Source: Clostridiales bacterium
GTDB lineage: Bacteria > Bacillota > Clostridia > Lachnospirales > Lachnospiraceae
Assembly: GCA_021203115.1 (NCBI GenBank)
Contig: JAJQBV010000120.1
Span: forward strand, 1-8,171
Length of the DNA stretch: 8,171 nt
Direction: 5' to 3'
The notes beneath the pieces were generated by a model, which was not told the DNA's origin, did no database searches, and saw only the letters and a program-made list of their open reading frames with translations. Positions 1-6,606 of this stretch are shown here, piece by piece. Numbering within the stretch: position 1 is the first letter of the stretch; every line of letters begins with the position of its first letter. A program made the position numbers and the translations under genes.

Positions 1-486
1 CTGTCCTACGAGGACACCTTTTCTGCTTCATATGAGGAAAAAATCCCTACCGGTGATAACCGGTTTCGCCTGACCGTCTGTCTCGAATCCTCCTTTCTGA
101 CGCTCGGCCGGCCGTTGAAGGAGGGAAATTACCTTGAGGCTGATACGGTCTGCCCGGTCGTCATCGGCAGGGACTTTTACCTGCCGTTTCAGCTCATAAA
201 ACGGGAGTATACCGGTTATGAGACCGTGCGGGGAACATGGTCCGGGGAGGAGGCCGGGGAGCTGGCGCGCGAACGCCTTGAGAAATATTGTGAAAATTTA
301 GAGGAAAATGGGGTTCAAATTTTATCAAATAGTGTTATTATAGAACAGAGCGGCGGGGAGATTTTTGCCCGGGGAGAGCTGGAGGCTCTGGTCGGGCAGG
401 AGGAGTACCGCGAGATTCAGACGGAAGAGATGGAGGCAGAGTTACCGGATGGCGCTGGCACAGCAGACGATGGAGATCCCGATTGA
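1..486 (+). CDS. yqfD: Sporulation protein YqfD, C-terminal part (5' end outside window)
   Basis: The frame is open from base 1 to the TGA at 484-486, giving 161 visible residues; the start lies upstream. The visible part matches my recollection of the C-terminal extracytoplasmic portion of YqfD, a membrane protein of the stage IV sporulation family. It has the segment GRDFYLPFQLIKREY, then a charged helix (around EEAGELARERLEKYCENL), then the closing beta strands SNSVIIEQ...GELEALVGQEEY. The last ~25 residues are an acidic tail that I do not recognise as conserved. In Bacillus and clostridia yqfD sits directly upstream of phoH, as here, and it belongs to the mother-cell sporulation programme (established for the family; the biochemical role is unknown). 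The gene overlaps phoH. Bases ~285-345 are much richer in A+T than the rest, using TTA, ATA and AGT codons otherwise uncommon here. The identification rests on partial sequence plus context. Confidence 0.8.
   Translation: MSYEDTFSASYEEKIPTGDNRFRLTVCLESSFLTLGRPLKEGNYLEADTVCPVVIGRDFYLPFQLIKREYTGYETVRGTWSGEEAGELARERLEKYCENLEENGVQILSNSVIIEQSGGEIFARGELEALVGQEEYREIQTEEMEAELPDGAGTADDGDPD
314..341 (+). promoter_or_regulatory. Candidate sigma-A promoter inside yqfD, upstream of phoH
   Basis: TTCAAA (314-319), a 16-base spacer and TATTAT (336-341) form a fair vegetative-type promoter (4/6 and 5/6 matches). It lies in a conspicuously AT-rich patch within the yqfD coding sequence, about 100 bases before the phoH start. 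It would allow phoH-ybeY expression independent of sporulation control of yqfD. This is a motif match plus composition and is not proof of activity. Confidence 0.35.
432..436 (+). promoter_or_regulatory. Ribosome binding site for phoH within yqfD
   Basis: GGAGG lies 12 bases before the ATG at 449. The spacing is slightly long, but the later in-frame ATGs at 470 and 491 have no purine-rich sequence upstream, so this site decides the phoH start. Confidence 0.5.
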
Positions 487-1450
487 TCATATGGCAAATG
501 TTTTCGGAAAGCTTGACGCATGGCTGAAGCTGATTGAGAAATATCTGGATGTGACGATGGTGGTTCGGGACAGCGGACTGAAGGTGACCGGAGCGCCGGA
601 CGCCGTGAGCAGTGCCTGCGCAGTGCTGGAGCAGCTGCTTGCCCTCTCTGCCAGAGGGAACGAGATCACGGAGCAGAATGTCACTTATGCTCTGGAGACC
701 TCCTCTTTCAGCCGTACCGCGCTGTTGGACGCGGACAGCGAGATCATCTGCCACACCATTGACGGCAAGGCGGTCAAGCCCAAGACCCTCGGACAGAAGA
801 ATTATGTCGATCAGATTCGGGATAAGATGATCGTGTTCGGGATTGGACCCGCCGGAACCGGCAAGACCTATCTGGCCATTGCCATGGCGGTCACGGCTTT
901 TAAGCAGGAGGAGGTCGGAAGGATTATCCTCACCCGTCCGGCGATCGAGGCGGGGGAGAAGCTGGGATTTCTGCCCGGCGACCTGCAGAGCAAGATCGAC
1001 CCGTACCTGCGTCCGCTGTACGATGCCCTCTATCAGATCATGGGTCCGGAGAACTTTCTTCGGAATCAGGAAAAGGGACTGATCGAGGTGGCGCCGCTGG
1101 CGTATATGCGCGGGCGGACGTTGGACAATGCGTTCATCATTCTCGACGAGGCACAGAACACGACGCCTGCCCAGATGAAGATGTTTCTGACCCGCATCGG
1201 CTTCGGTTCGAAGATTGTGGTCACGGGGGACGCCACGCAGAAGGATCTGGCGCCCGGCACAAAATCCGGTCTGGATGTGGCGGCGCAGGTTTTAAAGAAG
1301 GTAAGTGATATCGGTTTCTGCCATCTGAGCAGCCGCGATGTGGTTCGCCACCCGCTGGTTCAGAAGATCGTCAAAGCCTACGAAGAATACGAAAACCGGC
1401 TGGCCGCGCGGGAGAGAAACAGGGCGTCCAGAACGAGAAAGCAGGGCTGA
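449..1450 (+). CDS. phoH: PhoH-like P-loop ATPase
   Basis: The 333-residue protein belongs to the PhoH family, cytoplasmic NTPases related to the helicase superfamily 1 ATPase core and linked genetically and by co-occurrence to YbeY and RNA metabolism. The Walker A motif is GPAGTGKT (residues 133-140). The Walker B is IILDEAQN, with D233 and E234. Other family blocks are ILTRPAIEAGEKLGFLPGDL, VAPLAYMRGRTLDNAF, and VVTGDATQKDL followed by a sensor-like SGLDVA. The N-terminal ~100 residues form the small nucleic-acid-binding-like domain usual in Gram-positive PhoH. The length fits the family (about 310-340). The ATG at 449 is preferred because GGAGG precedes it and the resulting N-terminus aligns with related proteins as I recall them; a frame-compatible TTG at 365 would add an unsupported extension. 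The gene overlaps yqfD by 38 bases and ends one base before ybeY, suggesting translational coupling. There is no pgpH gene between phoH and ybeY, unlike Bacillus. Confidence 0.95.
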   Translation: MALAQQTMEIPIDHMANVFGKLDAWLKLIEKYLDVTMVVRDSGLKVTGAPDAVSSACAVLEQLLALSARGNEITEQNVTYALETSSFSRTALLDADSEIICHTIDGKAVKPKTLGQKNYVDQIRDKMIVFGIGPAGTGKTYLAIAMAVTAFKQEEVGRIILTRPAIEAGEKLGFLPGDLQSKIDPYLRPLYDALYQIMGPENFLRNQEKGLIEVAPLAYMRGRTLDNAFIILDEAQNTTPAQMKMFLTRIGFGSKIVVTGDATQKDLAPGTKSGLDVAAQVLKKVSDIGFCHLSSRDVVRHPLVQKIVKAYEEYENRLAARERNRASRTRKQG

Positions 1451-1451
1451 T

Positions 1452-1949
1452 ATGACGGTAAATCTGAGCTGCATGGTAAAACCGGAGTTTCATTTTCATT
1501 ACAGAAAGCTGGCCGGAGAAGTGATTGCGGCCTCTCTTCGCGCGGAGCATTTTCCCTGCGGGGCGGAGGTTTCCCTGACTCTGGCGGACAACGTTTTTCT
1601 GCAGGAGATCAACCGCAGCGCGAGAGGGATCGACGCGCCGACAGATGTCCTGGCCTTCCCCATGCTGGAGTACGCAGCGCCGGCCGATTTCTCCGCTATT
1701 GAGGAGCAGTGGGCGGACTGCGCAGATCCGGATACCGGCGAGGTGATGCTGGGGGATATCGTGATCTCCGTCGAGAAGGTGCGGGAGCAGGCGGCGGCCT
1801 ATGGCCACAGCGAGAAGCGGGAGTATGCTTTTCTGATTACGCACAGCATGCTGCACCTGATGGGATACGATCATATGCAGCCGGAGGAGGCGGCTGTGAT
1901 GGAGGAGCGCCAGCGCGCGATATTAGACACGCTGAAAATAACGAGATAA
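1452..1949 (+). CDS. ybeY: Endoribonuclease YbeY (rRNA maturation factor)
   Basis: The 165-residue product has the diagnostic YbeY zinc site HSMLHLMGYDH, with H131, H135 and H141 as the metal ligands. It also has the family blocks VSLTLADN...LQEINRSARGIDAPTDVLAFPM and the GEVMLGDIVISVEKV strand-helix. YbeY is a single-strand-specific metal-dependent endoribonuclease needed for 3' maturation of 16S rRNA and for ribosome quality control (family knowledge). The start at ATG 1452 has AGGG at 1443-1446 and gives the normal family length. The open frame extends upstream into phoH but that extension is not family-like. An ATG at residue 8 is possible but less well placed. It follows the phoH stop by one base, so the two are almost certainly cotranscribed. 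The segment DFSAIEEQWADCADPDTGEV is the longer loop that I recall from Lachnospiraceae homologues. Confidence 0.96.
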   Translation: MTVNLSCMVKPEFHFHYRKLAGEVIAASLRAEHFPCGAEVSLTLADNVFLQEINRSARGIDAPTDVLAFPMLEYAAPADFSAIEEQWADCADPDTGEVMLGDIVISVEKVREQAAAYGHSEKREYAFLITHSMLHLMGYDHMQPEEAAVMEERQRAILDTLKITR

Positions 1950-1966
1950 AGAAATGGAGTACAGCT

Positions 1967-3081
1967 ATGAAAAAATTATTGGCTATTCTGGCGGTTGGAG
2001 CGCTTAGCGTATCGCTGCTTGCCGGATGCGGAAAACAGGAGGAGACGGCGGAGGAATCCAGTATTGAGCTCAGCTTTGTCGAGACGGAGGATCTCGTTGA
2101 GGAGGAGGAAGAGGAAACGAAGGAGGGCATGCTGAGAAGCGATCTGACCGGAGAGTGGATCGATGAGGAACTCGCCGTGCAGCGCCCGGTGGCCGTGATG
2201 ATCGGCAACCTCAAGGTCGCGACCCCGCAGTACGGTATCGGTTCGGCGGACATTGTCTATGAGGCGCCGGTGGAGGGTTCACTGACCCGGCTGATGGCGA
2301 TTTTCCAGGATTATGAGAATGTGGAAAAGATCATGTCCCTTCGAAGCTGCCGCCTGTACTATATCGATTATGCGCTGGAGTTTGACGCGATCTATATCCA
2401 TTACGGGCAGTCCTACCTTGCGGAGGATATGCTGAGTCAGTCCTATGTCAACAATTTAAGCGGTCTGGACGGAAGCATCGCTTCCATGTTCTTTAGAGAT
2501 TCTGCGAAAACTGCTCCGGATAACGCCTACACCACCGGCGAGGCGATCGTGGAGGGAATCAGCACGAAGGGCTACGACACGCAGCACAGCGAGGAGTACG
2601 AGGGCCATTATCAGTTCAACGCCGACGACGGGACGGAGATCACGCTGGATGACGAGGTGGATGCGGTTGTGGTAAAGCCGGGGTATTTTGTCAACAAACC
2701 CTGGTTTGTGTATGATGAGGAGACCGGGTTATACGCGCGGTATCAGTACGGCGAGGAGCAGATCGATGCCCTCACGGACGAACAGCTGACCTATAAAACA
2801 TCCTTTTTCAGGTCTGCGAGTGGTCTGTGGCGGACACGGAGGCCAACTATCTGGATGTGGAGACCGTTGGTTCCGGAACCGGATATTATGTGACCAACGG
2901 CAAGGCCATCCCTGTCACGTGGGAGAAGGAGACACAGACCGGCGCGACAAAATATTATGACGCGGACGGCAATGAGATCACACTGAATCAGGGTAAAACA
3001 TGGGTGTGCATCATTCAGGATACATATGAGGAAAATGTTACATTCTACGCGAGCGAAGAAGAGTATAGCGCTGCACAGTAG
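1967..3081 (+). pseudogene. DUF3048 (YerB-type) lipoprotein, split by a -1 frameshift
   Basis: The gene starts at ATG 1967 with GGAG at 1956-1959, 17 bases after ybeY. The product begins with a lipoprotein signal (MKK, hydrophobic core, LAGC with C21 as the lipidated cysteine), then an acidic linker with a run of glutamates. The DUF3048 N-domain begins near residue 70: RPVAVMIGNLKVATPQYGIG, ADIVYEAPVEGSLTRLMAIF, and LRSCR at 125-129. The C-domain begins near residue 237 (FVYDEETGLYARY). The frame fails after K277: the original frame continues for 31 unrelated residues to a TGA at 2891-2893 (308 aa). The conserved C-domain (ILFQVCEW, LDVETVGSGTGYY, TLNQGKTWVCIIQ) resumes in the -1 frame and runs to the TAG at 3079-3081. 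Adding one A restores TYKNILFQ and a full-length 371-residue protein. The family is a surface lipoprotein of unknown function. This is either a true disruption or a sequencing error; both halves otherwise look intact. Confidence 0.85.
2795..2799 (+). other. Frameshift site (one A missing from an A-run)
   Basis: The codons read TAT AAA ACA TCC here. Re-reading one base back gives TAT AAA AAC ATC, which restores the expected Asn-Ile of the DUF3048 C-domain. The simplest explanation is loss of one A, turning A5 into A4 at 2795-2798. The nearby T5 run (2804-2808) could also be the slip point, but that gives a poorer protein match. Confidence 0.75.
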
Positions 3082-3096
3082 GTTTTGAGGTAGTTT

Positions 3097-4755
3097 ATGA
3101 GCGACAGGAAAAACGATGCATCGTTTCTGGTGCAGGGTTCCGTGCTGGCAGTGGCCTCCATTGTCAGCCGGATTATCGGCCTGCTTTACCGCATTCCGAT
3201 GACCAATATTATCGGAGAGTATGGAAACGATTATTACAGCTGCGCATACGAGATCTACAGTATGGCGCTTCTGATTTCGTCCTACAGTCTTCCGATGGCT
3301 GTATCAAAAATGGTATCCACGCGGATGGCAAACCATCAGAAAGAGAATGCTTACCGGGTTTTCCGCGGCGCTCTTCTGATTGCTCTGGTTACGGGAACGG
3401 CCGGATGCATGATTATCTTTTTCGGCGCAGAGTTCCTGACACAGATTTTCCAGACACCGATGAGCTTTTATGCGCTTCGTGTGCTGGCGCCGACCCTGAT
3501 TGTTGTCGCAGTCCTCGGGGTGCTCCGCGGGTTCTTCCAGGGCCTGGGGACAATGATTCCGAGTGCAATTTCCCAGATTTTAGAGCAGATTGTCAACGCC
3601 GTTGTCAGCGTGGGAGCCGCCTATGTCCTCTTCGGATACGGCGCACGGATCGCCGCGGTTCTCGGCGGAGACCAACACTATGCGGAGGCCTACGGTGCTG
3701 CGGGCGGGACACTGGGCACCGGCATGGGTGCGCTGGTTGGGCTGCTTTTCTGTATCTTTGTCTTTATGGGGTATCGGCAGACACTGAAAAAGGGGATTCG
3801 CCGGGAGCAGCGTCTGGGTACCGGGAAAACGGAATCGTACCGCACGATCATGAGAGTCCTGATTTTTACGATCGTCCCGATTCTTCTGAGCACGACCCTC
3901 TATAATCTGGTCTCCATCGTAGACCAGGGTCTGTTTAAAAATTTGGCCATTGCGCAGGGAAACAGCAGCGACGATGTCTCCCTCTGGTGGGGTGTGTACT
4001 CGGGATATTACCGGGTTCTTGTTAATGTACCGATCTCCATTTCCACGGCACTGGCGACGAGCAGCGTGCCGGCACTGGCAGCGGCTTTTGCGAAAAAAGA
4101 CAGGGCGCAGGTTCGCAGGAAAATCGATCTGTCCATGCGTTTTATCATGGTGGTCGCCTTCCCCTGTACGGTCGGGCTGATCATTCTGGCGCATCCGATC
4201 ATGCAGCTTTTGTTCCACACGACGACGGATCTGGCAGGGAATCTGATGATGGCCGGGGCGGTCAGCATCCTGTTTTACTCGATTTCCACACTGTCTAACG
4301 CGGTGCTTCAGGGGATTGACCGGATGCGGGTTCCCATCCGCAACGCGATCATCGCGCTGGCGGTTAATGCGGTGTCTCTTCCGGTTTCACTGTATGTCTT
4401 CCACCTGAATATCTATTCCATGGTCGCGGCAAACATTGTATTCTCCTTTGTCATGTGCATCCTGAACGGGAGATCGGTCCGGAAGTATTCCGGTTTTACG
4501 CCGAACATTGGGAAGACATTTGTCAAACCGGCGATCGCGGCGGTGCTCATGGGCGTGGTGGTCTATGCGGTTTATTTTGCCTTGTACCGGGTGATCGGCA
4601 GCAATGCCGTCGCCACCGTGGCGGCGATTCTGGCGGGCGTTATCAGCTACGCGGTCATTCTTCTGCTGATCAAGGGGCTGACGGAGGAGGAGCTGCGAAG
4701 CTTTCCGAAGGGAGATACGCTGATTCGGATTGCGAAAAAGTTTCATCTTTTATAA
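3097..4755 (+). CDS. Polysaccharide/lipid flippase of the SpoVB-MurJ (MOP) type
   Basis: The 552-residue integral membrane protein is made of about 14 hydrophobic segments along its whole length. The N-terminus has the characteristic block of this group: QGSVLAVASIVSRIIGLLYR, then IPMTNIIGEYGNDYYSCAYEIY and SSYSLPMAVSKMVSTRMA. Later blocks include LRGFFQGLGTMIPSAISQ, SIVDQGLFKN and STLSNAVLQGIDRMRVP, typical of the SpoVB/YtgP group. In Bacillus, YtgP acts as a lipid II flippase (MurJ) and SpoVB is its sporulation-cortex paralogue. The sequence alone does not tell me which role this one has, so no symbol is assigned. GAGG at 3087-3090 lies 6 bases before the ATG. The gene begins 15 bases after the DUF3048 gene, so the two are probably cotranscribed and may share a cell-envelope role (inference). 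No truncation or missing segment is evident; the length equals that of YtgP-type proteins. Confidence 0.9.
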   Translation: MSDRKNDASFLVQGSVLAVASIVSRIIGLLYRIPMTNIIGEYGNDYYSCAYEIYSMALLISSYSLPMAVSKMVSTRMANHQKENAYRVFRGALLIALVTGTAGCMIIFFGAEFLTQIFQTPMSFYALRVLAPTLIVVAVLGVLRGFFQGLGTMIPSAISQILEQIVNAVVSVGAAYVLFGYGARIAAVLGGDQHYAEAYGAAGGTLGTGMGALVGLLFCIFVFMGYRQTLKKGIRREQRLGTGKTESYRTIMRVLIFTIVPILLSTTLYNLVSIVDQGLFKNLAIAQGNSSDDVSLWWGVYSGYYRVLVNVPISISTALATSSVPALAAAFAKKDRAQVRRKIDLSMRFIMVVAFPCTVGLIILAHPIMQLLFHTTTDLAGNLMMAGAVSILFYSISTLSNAVLQGIDRMRVPIRNAIIALAVNAVSLPVSLYVFHLNIYSMVAANIVFSFVMCILNGRSVRKYSGFTPNIGKTFVKPAIAAVLMGVVVYAVYFALYRVIGSNAVATVAAILAGVISYAVILLLIKGLTEEELRSFPKGDTLIRIAKKFHLL

Positions 4756-4756
4756 T
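4730..4756 (+). promoter_or_regulatory. Candidate promoter for the BofC-like gene
   Basis: A perfect TATAAT (4751-4756) overlaps the flippase stop codon, with TTGCGA (4730-4735) upstream at a short 15-base spacing. It lies about 50 bases before the ATG at 4806. The short spacer and the AT-rich inverted repeat over the -10 make this only a candidate. Confidence 0.35.
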
Positions 4757-4765
4757 CGTATAAAA
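4748..4765 (+). repeat. AT-only perfect inverted repeat across the flippase stop codon
   Basis: TTTTATA (4748-4754) and TATAAAA (4759-4765) are exact reverse complements around an ATCG loop. The arms contain no G or C and no T-tract follows, so it is not a usual intrinsic terminator. It overlaps the TATAAT box, where it could mark a regulator site or be chance in an AT-rich spacer. Confidence 0.4.
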
Positions 4766-4805
4766 TGACAGGAAATGTGAATAATACCGAAAAAGGAGTT
4801 TTTTT

Positions 4806-5213
4806 ATGAGACAGGTTCGGATTATTCGCATTTCTTTTCTGATTTGTGCGGCGCTGACGGTCATCGCATTCTGGTCGGGCTTCTATTACGGCAGCAGCGG
4901 GACGGACGAGGTGCAGCTTGTCACGGAAAATACCACTGATATTTACAAAGAAAGCGTAACAGAAGCGGCCGGGGATGAGGTGACGGATACGGATGCCGTG
5001 GAGAGCATGACGGAGGTATCTCCCGAAACCTATTATCTGCGAAGAAACGGGAGCTATCTGTCTGTGTATCAGGGCGATTCCGCGGAGGTCTATTTTGATA
5101 CCGGCATCCGGGTCAGCGATCTTCCCTATGCCTTACAGGAGGCGGCCGGGGAGGGCATTGCCTTTGAGGACCTCGGGGAACTGTACGGGTTTTTGGAGAA
5201 CTATTCCAGCTAA
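4806..5213 (+). CDS. Small membrane-anchored protein with BofC C-terminal-like domain
   Basis: The 135-residue product has a short basic N-terminus (MRQVRIIR), one transmembrane or uncleaved signal segment at about residues 7-28, and a Thr/Glu/Asp-rich linker (about 30-74). A compact C-terminal domain (75-135) runs from YYLRRNGSYLSVY through IRVSDLPYALQEA to ELYGFLENYSS. The pattern of a strand ending in VY, then a 'LP..LQ' turn, then 'EL..FLE.YSS' resembles the BofC C-terminal domain. In Bacillus, BofC is a forespore-secreted inhibitor that helps time pro-sigma-K processing. The match is from memory and is not conclusive, and the N-terminal half of BofC is absent. A strong AGGAG (4794-4798) sits 7 bases before the ATG. 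It is 50 bases after the flippase gene and may have its own promoter. The orientation predicted is outside the membrane. Function remains unassigned. Confidence 0.8.
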   Translation: MRQVRIIRISFLICAALTVIAFWSGFYYGSSGTDEVQLVTENTTDIYKESVTEAAGDEVTDTDAVESMTEVSPETYYLRRNGSYLSVYQGDSAEVYFDTGIRVSDLPYALQEAAGEGIAFEDLGELYGFLENYSS

Positions 5214-5237
5214 GCTATTTTAAATCGTCGGATTCTG

Positions 5238-5246
5238 TGCTATACT
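5238..5246 (+). promoter_or_regulatory. Candidate extended -10 promoter upstream of the HI0933-family gene
   Basis: TGCTATACT is an extended -10 element (TGn before TATACT at 5241-5246) in the 64-base gap before the TTG start. The -35 region at the usual distance (TTTTAA, 5218-5223) is weak, as is common for extended -10 promoters. Transcription would begin near 5253, leaving a short leader containing the GGAGG. Confidence 0.4.
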
Positions 5247-5264
5247 CTTCGGAAAGGGCAGAAC

Positions 5265-5269
5265 GGAGG
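5265..5269 (+). promoter_or_regulatory. Ribosome binding site deciding a TTG start
   Basis: GGAGG ends 8 bases before the TTG at 5278, an ideal distance. The next in-frame ATG (5299) has no comparable site, so the TTG start is favoured. Confidence 0.65.
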
Positions 5270-5277
5270 ATACGGTT

Positions 5278-6552
5278 TTGAACCAGAGCAGGAACGGGAT
5301 GAATGTCTGCCGGGCGGATATCGCGGTGATCGGGGCGGGAGCGTCCGGCCTGACGGCTGCCGTCGCGGCGGCGCGGGGCGGCGCGTCGGTGGTGCTTTTG
5401 GAGCGCACCCCGGTCTCGGGGAAAAAGATCCTTTCCACGGGAAACGGGAGATGCAATTTCACCAATGAGCTGCAGCGCCCGGACTGTTACCGAAGTGATG
5501 ATGCCGATCGGGTCACGGCGGCGCTGGAGTGTTTTTCATGGCGGGACAGCGTGAATTTCTTTGCAGAGCTTGGGGTTCTGACAATGGTTCGGGACGGCTA
5601 TTGTTATCCCCGCAGCGAACAGGCTTCCGCCATCCGCGACGCGCTGCTTAGTGAGATGCGTCGGCTTGCGGTTCACACGGTTTTCCGGGCGGATATTCAG
5701 AGTATCCGCCGGGAGGATGCGGGCTTTTGTATTCTGACGGGGTCCGATGAGGTTACGGCCCGCCGGTATATTCTGGCGACGGGCGGGATGGCGGCACCGA
5801 AGACGGGAAGCGACGGGAGTGGATACGCGCTCGCCCGCGGACTCGGGCATACGGTGAACCGGCCGCTTCCGGCGCTGGTTCCGCTGGTCTCATCTGAGGA
5901 GTGGCTGTCCTTGACGGCGGGTGTGCGCTGTGCGGGCCGTGTGTCGCTGGCAGTCGATGGCGAGACGGAGACGGAGGATACCGGTGAGATTCAGTTTACG
6001 GAGTACGGCATATCCGGGATTCCCGTGTTTCAGGTGAGCCGCGTTGCGTCCGCCGCGTTGGCGGATGGTCGGCGCGTGGAGGCGCGGATTGATTTCCTGC
6101 CGAAGCTTTCTGCAGAGGATGTCCGCGGGATGTTATCCAAACAGGTGTCGGACTGCGGCAGTGTGAAAAACTGGCAGCAGATCCTCGGCGGACTCTGTCA
6201 TAAAAAGATTGCGCAGATGATCGCACAGAGACTGCGACTTTCGGATGATCCGGTGGGCCGGCTGCCCGAATATGCGGTGCGGAAACAGTCTGAAAAGATT
6301 CTGCATCTTTTAAAGAATACCGCGCTTTGCATCACCGGCACCCGGTCGTTTGATCAGGCTCAGACCACCTGCGGCGGCGTGCCGCTTTCTCAGATCGGGG
6401 AAGATATGCAGTCGAAGATCACACCCGGTCTGTATTTTGCCGGAGAGATCCTGAATGTGGACGGGATCTGCGGCGGCTACAACCTGCAGTGGGCGTGGAC
6501 CAGCGGGTATCTGGCCGGGACGTATGCGGCAGCTGCTCTTCGGGAAGCGTGA
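5278..6552 (+). CDS. HI0933-family FAD-dependent oxidoreductase (BaiN/'aminoacetone oxidase' type)
   Basis: The 424-residue flavoprotein opens with a Rossmann dinucleotide site, IAVIGAGASGL (G19-x-G21-x-x-G24), followed by the acidic ribose-binding E42. The family signature GKKILSTGNGRCNFTN is at residues 48-63. The C-terminus carries the second FAD signature, YFAGEILNVDG...GGYNLQWAW (386-407). These define the HI0933-like family (Pfam HI0933_like, TIGR00275). Members are often called aminoacetone oxidase or BaiN, but the natural substrate is unresolved for most; bile-acid chemistry should not be assumed. The length is typical. TTG at 5278 is chosen because GGAGG stands 8 bases upstream; ATG at 5299 would shorten the protein by 7 residues and keep all motifs. 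It is followed after 54 bases by another FAD enzyme of a different family. The protein is cytoplasmic, with no signal peptide. Confidence 0.93.
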   Translation: MNQSRNGMNVCRADIAVIGAGASGLTAAVAAARGGASVVLLERTPVSGKKILSTGNGRCNFTNELQRPDCYRSDDADRVTAALECFSWRDSVNFFAELGVLTMVRDGYCYPRSEQASAIRDALLSEMRRLAVHTVFRADIQSIRREDAGFCILTGSDEVTARRYILATGGMAAPKTGSDGSGYALARGLGHTVNRPLPALVPLVSSEEWLSLTAGVRCAGRVSLAVDGETETEDTGEIQFTEYGISGIPVFQVSRVASAALADGRRVEARIDFLPKLSAEDVRGMLSKQVSDCGSVKNWQQILGGLCHKKIAQMIAQRLRLSDDPVGRLPEYAVRKQSEKILHLLKNTALCITGTRSFDQAQTTCGGVPLSQIGEDMQSKITPGLYFAGEILNVDGICGGYNLQWAWTSGYLAGTYAAAALREA

Positions 6553-6606
6553 AACGGATCCGGGGGCGGTTGAAATACAGTTTTACCAGAGTGAGAGAAT
6601 ACATAT

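Noticed and set aside
46..64. Two ACCGGT palindromes separated by GATA
   Set aside because: They lie inside the yqfD coding sequence, are short, and can be explained by codon use for the local residues.
365..448. Upstream TTG start extending PhoH by 28 residues
   Set aside because: There is no ribosome binding site before 365 and the extra residues are an out-of-frame reading of the yqfD tail, unlike PhoH N-termini.
1371..2253. Minus-strand open frames opposite ybeY and the DUF3048 gene
   Set aside because: Low-complexity Ser/Arg/Pro-rich translations without recognisable domains; they are fully explained by the plus-strand genes.
2790..2840. Programmed -1 ribosomal frameshifting to make a full-length DUF3048 protein
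   Set aside because: The site (TAT AAA ACA) is not an X XXY YYZ slippery heptamer, there is no upstream Shine-Dalgarno-like stimulator at the proper distance, and I see no strong downstream hairpin. A missing base is simpler.
3580..4218. Long open frame on the minus strand opposite the flippase gene (212 codons)
   Set aside because: It has no protein-like domain pattern, is rich in Arg/Gln/His as expected for an antisense shadow of GC-rich coding DNA, and lies fully inside a well-supported gene.
4748..4765. Intrinsic terminator after the flippase gene
   Set aside because: The stem is entirely A/T and is not followed by a T-tract, so it would be too weak to terminate.
6553..6606. Separate promoter for the second flavoprotein gene (TTGAAA at 6570 with a GAGAAT-like -10)
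   Set aside because: The spacing is 19 bases and the -10 is poor, so cotranscription with the preceding gene is more likely.
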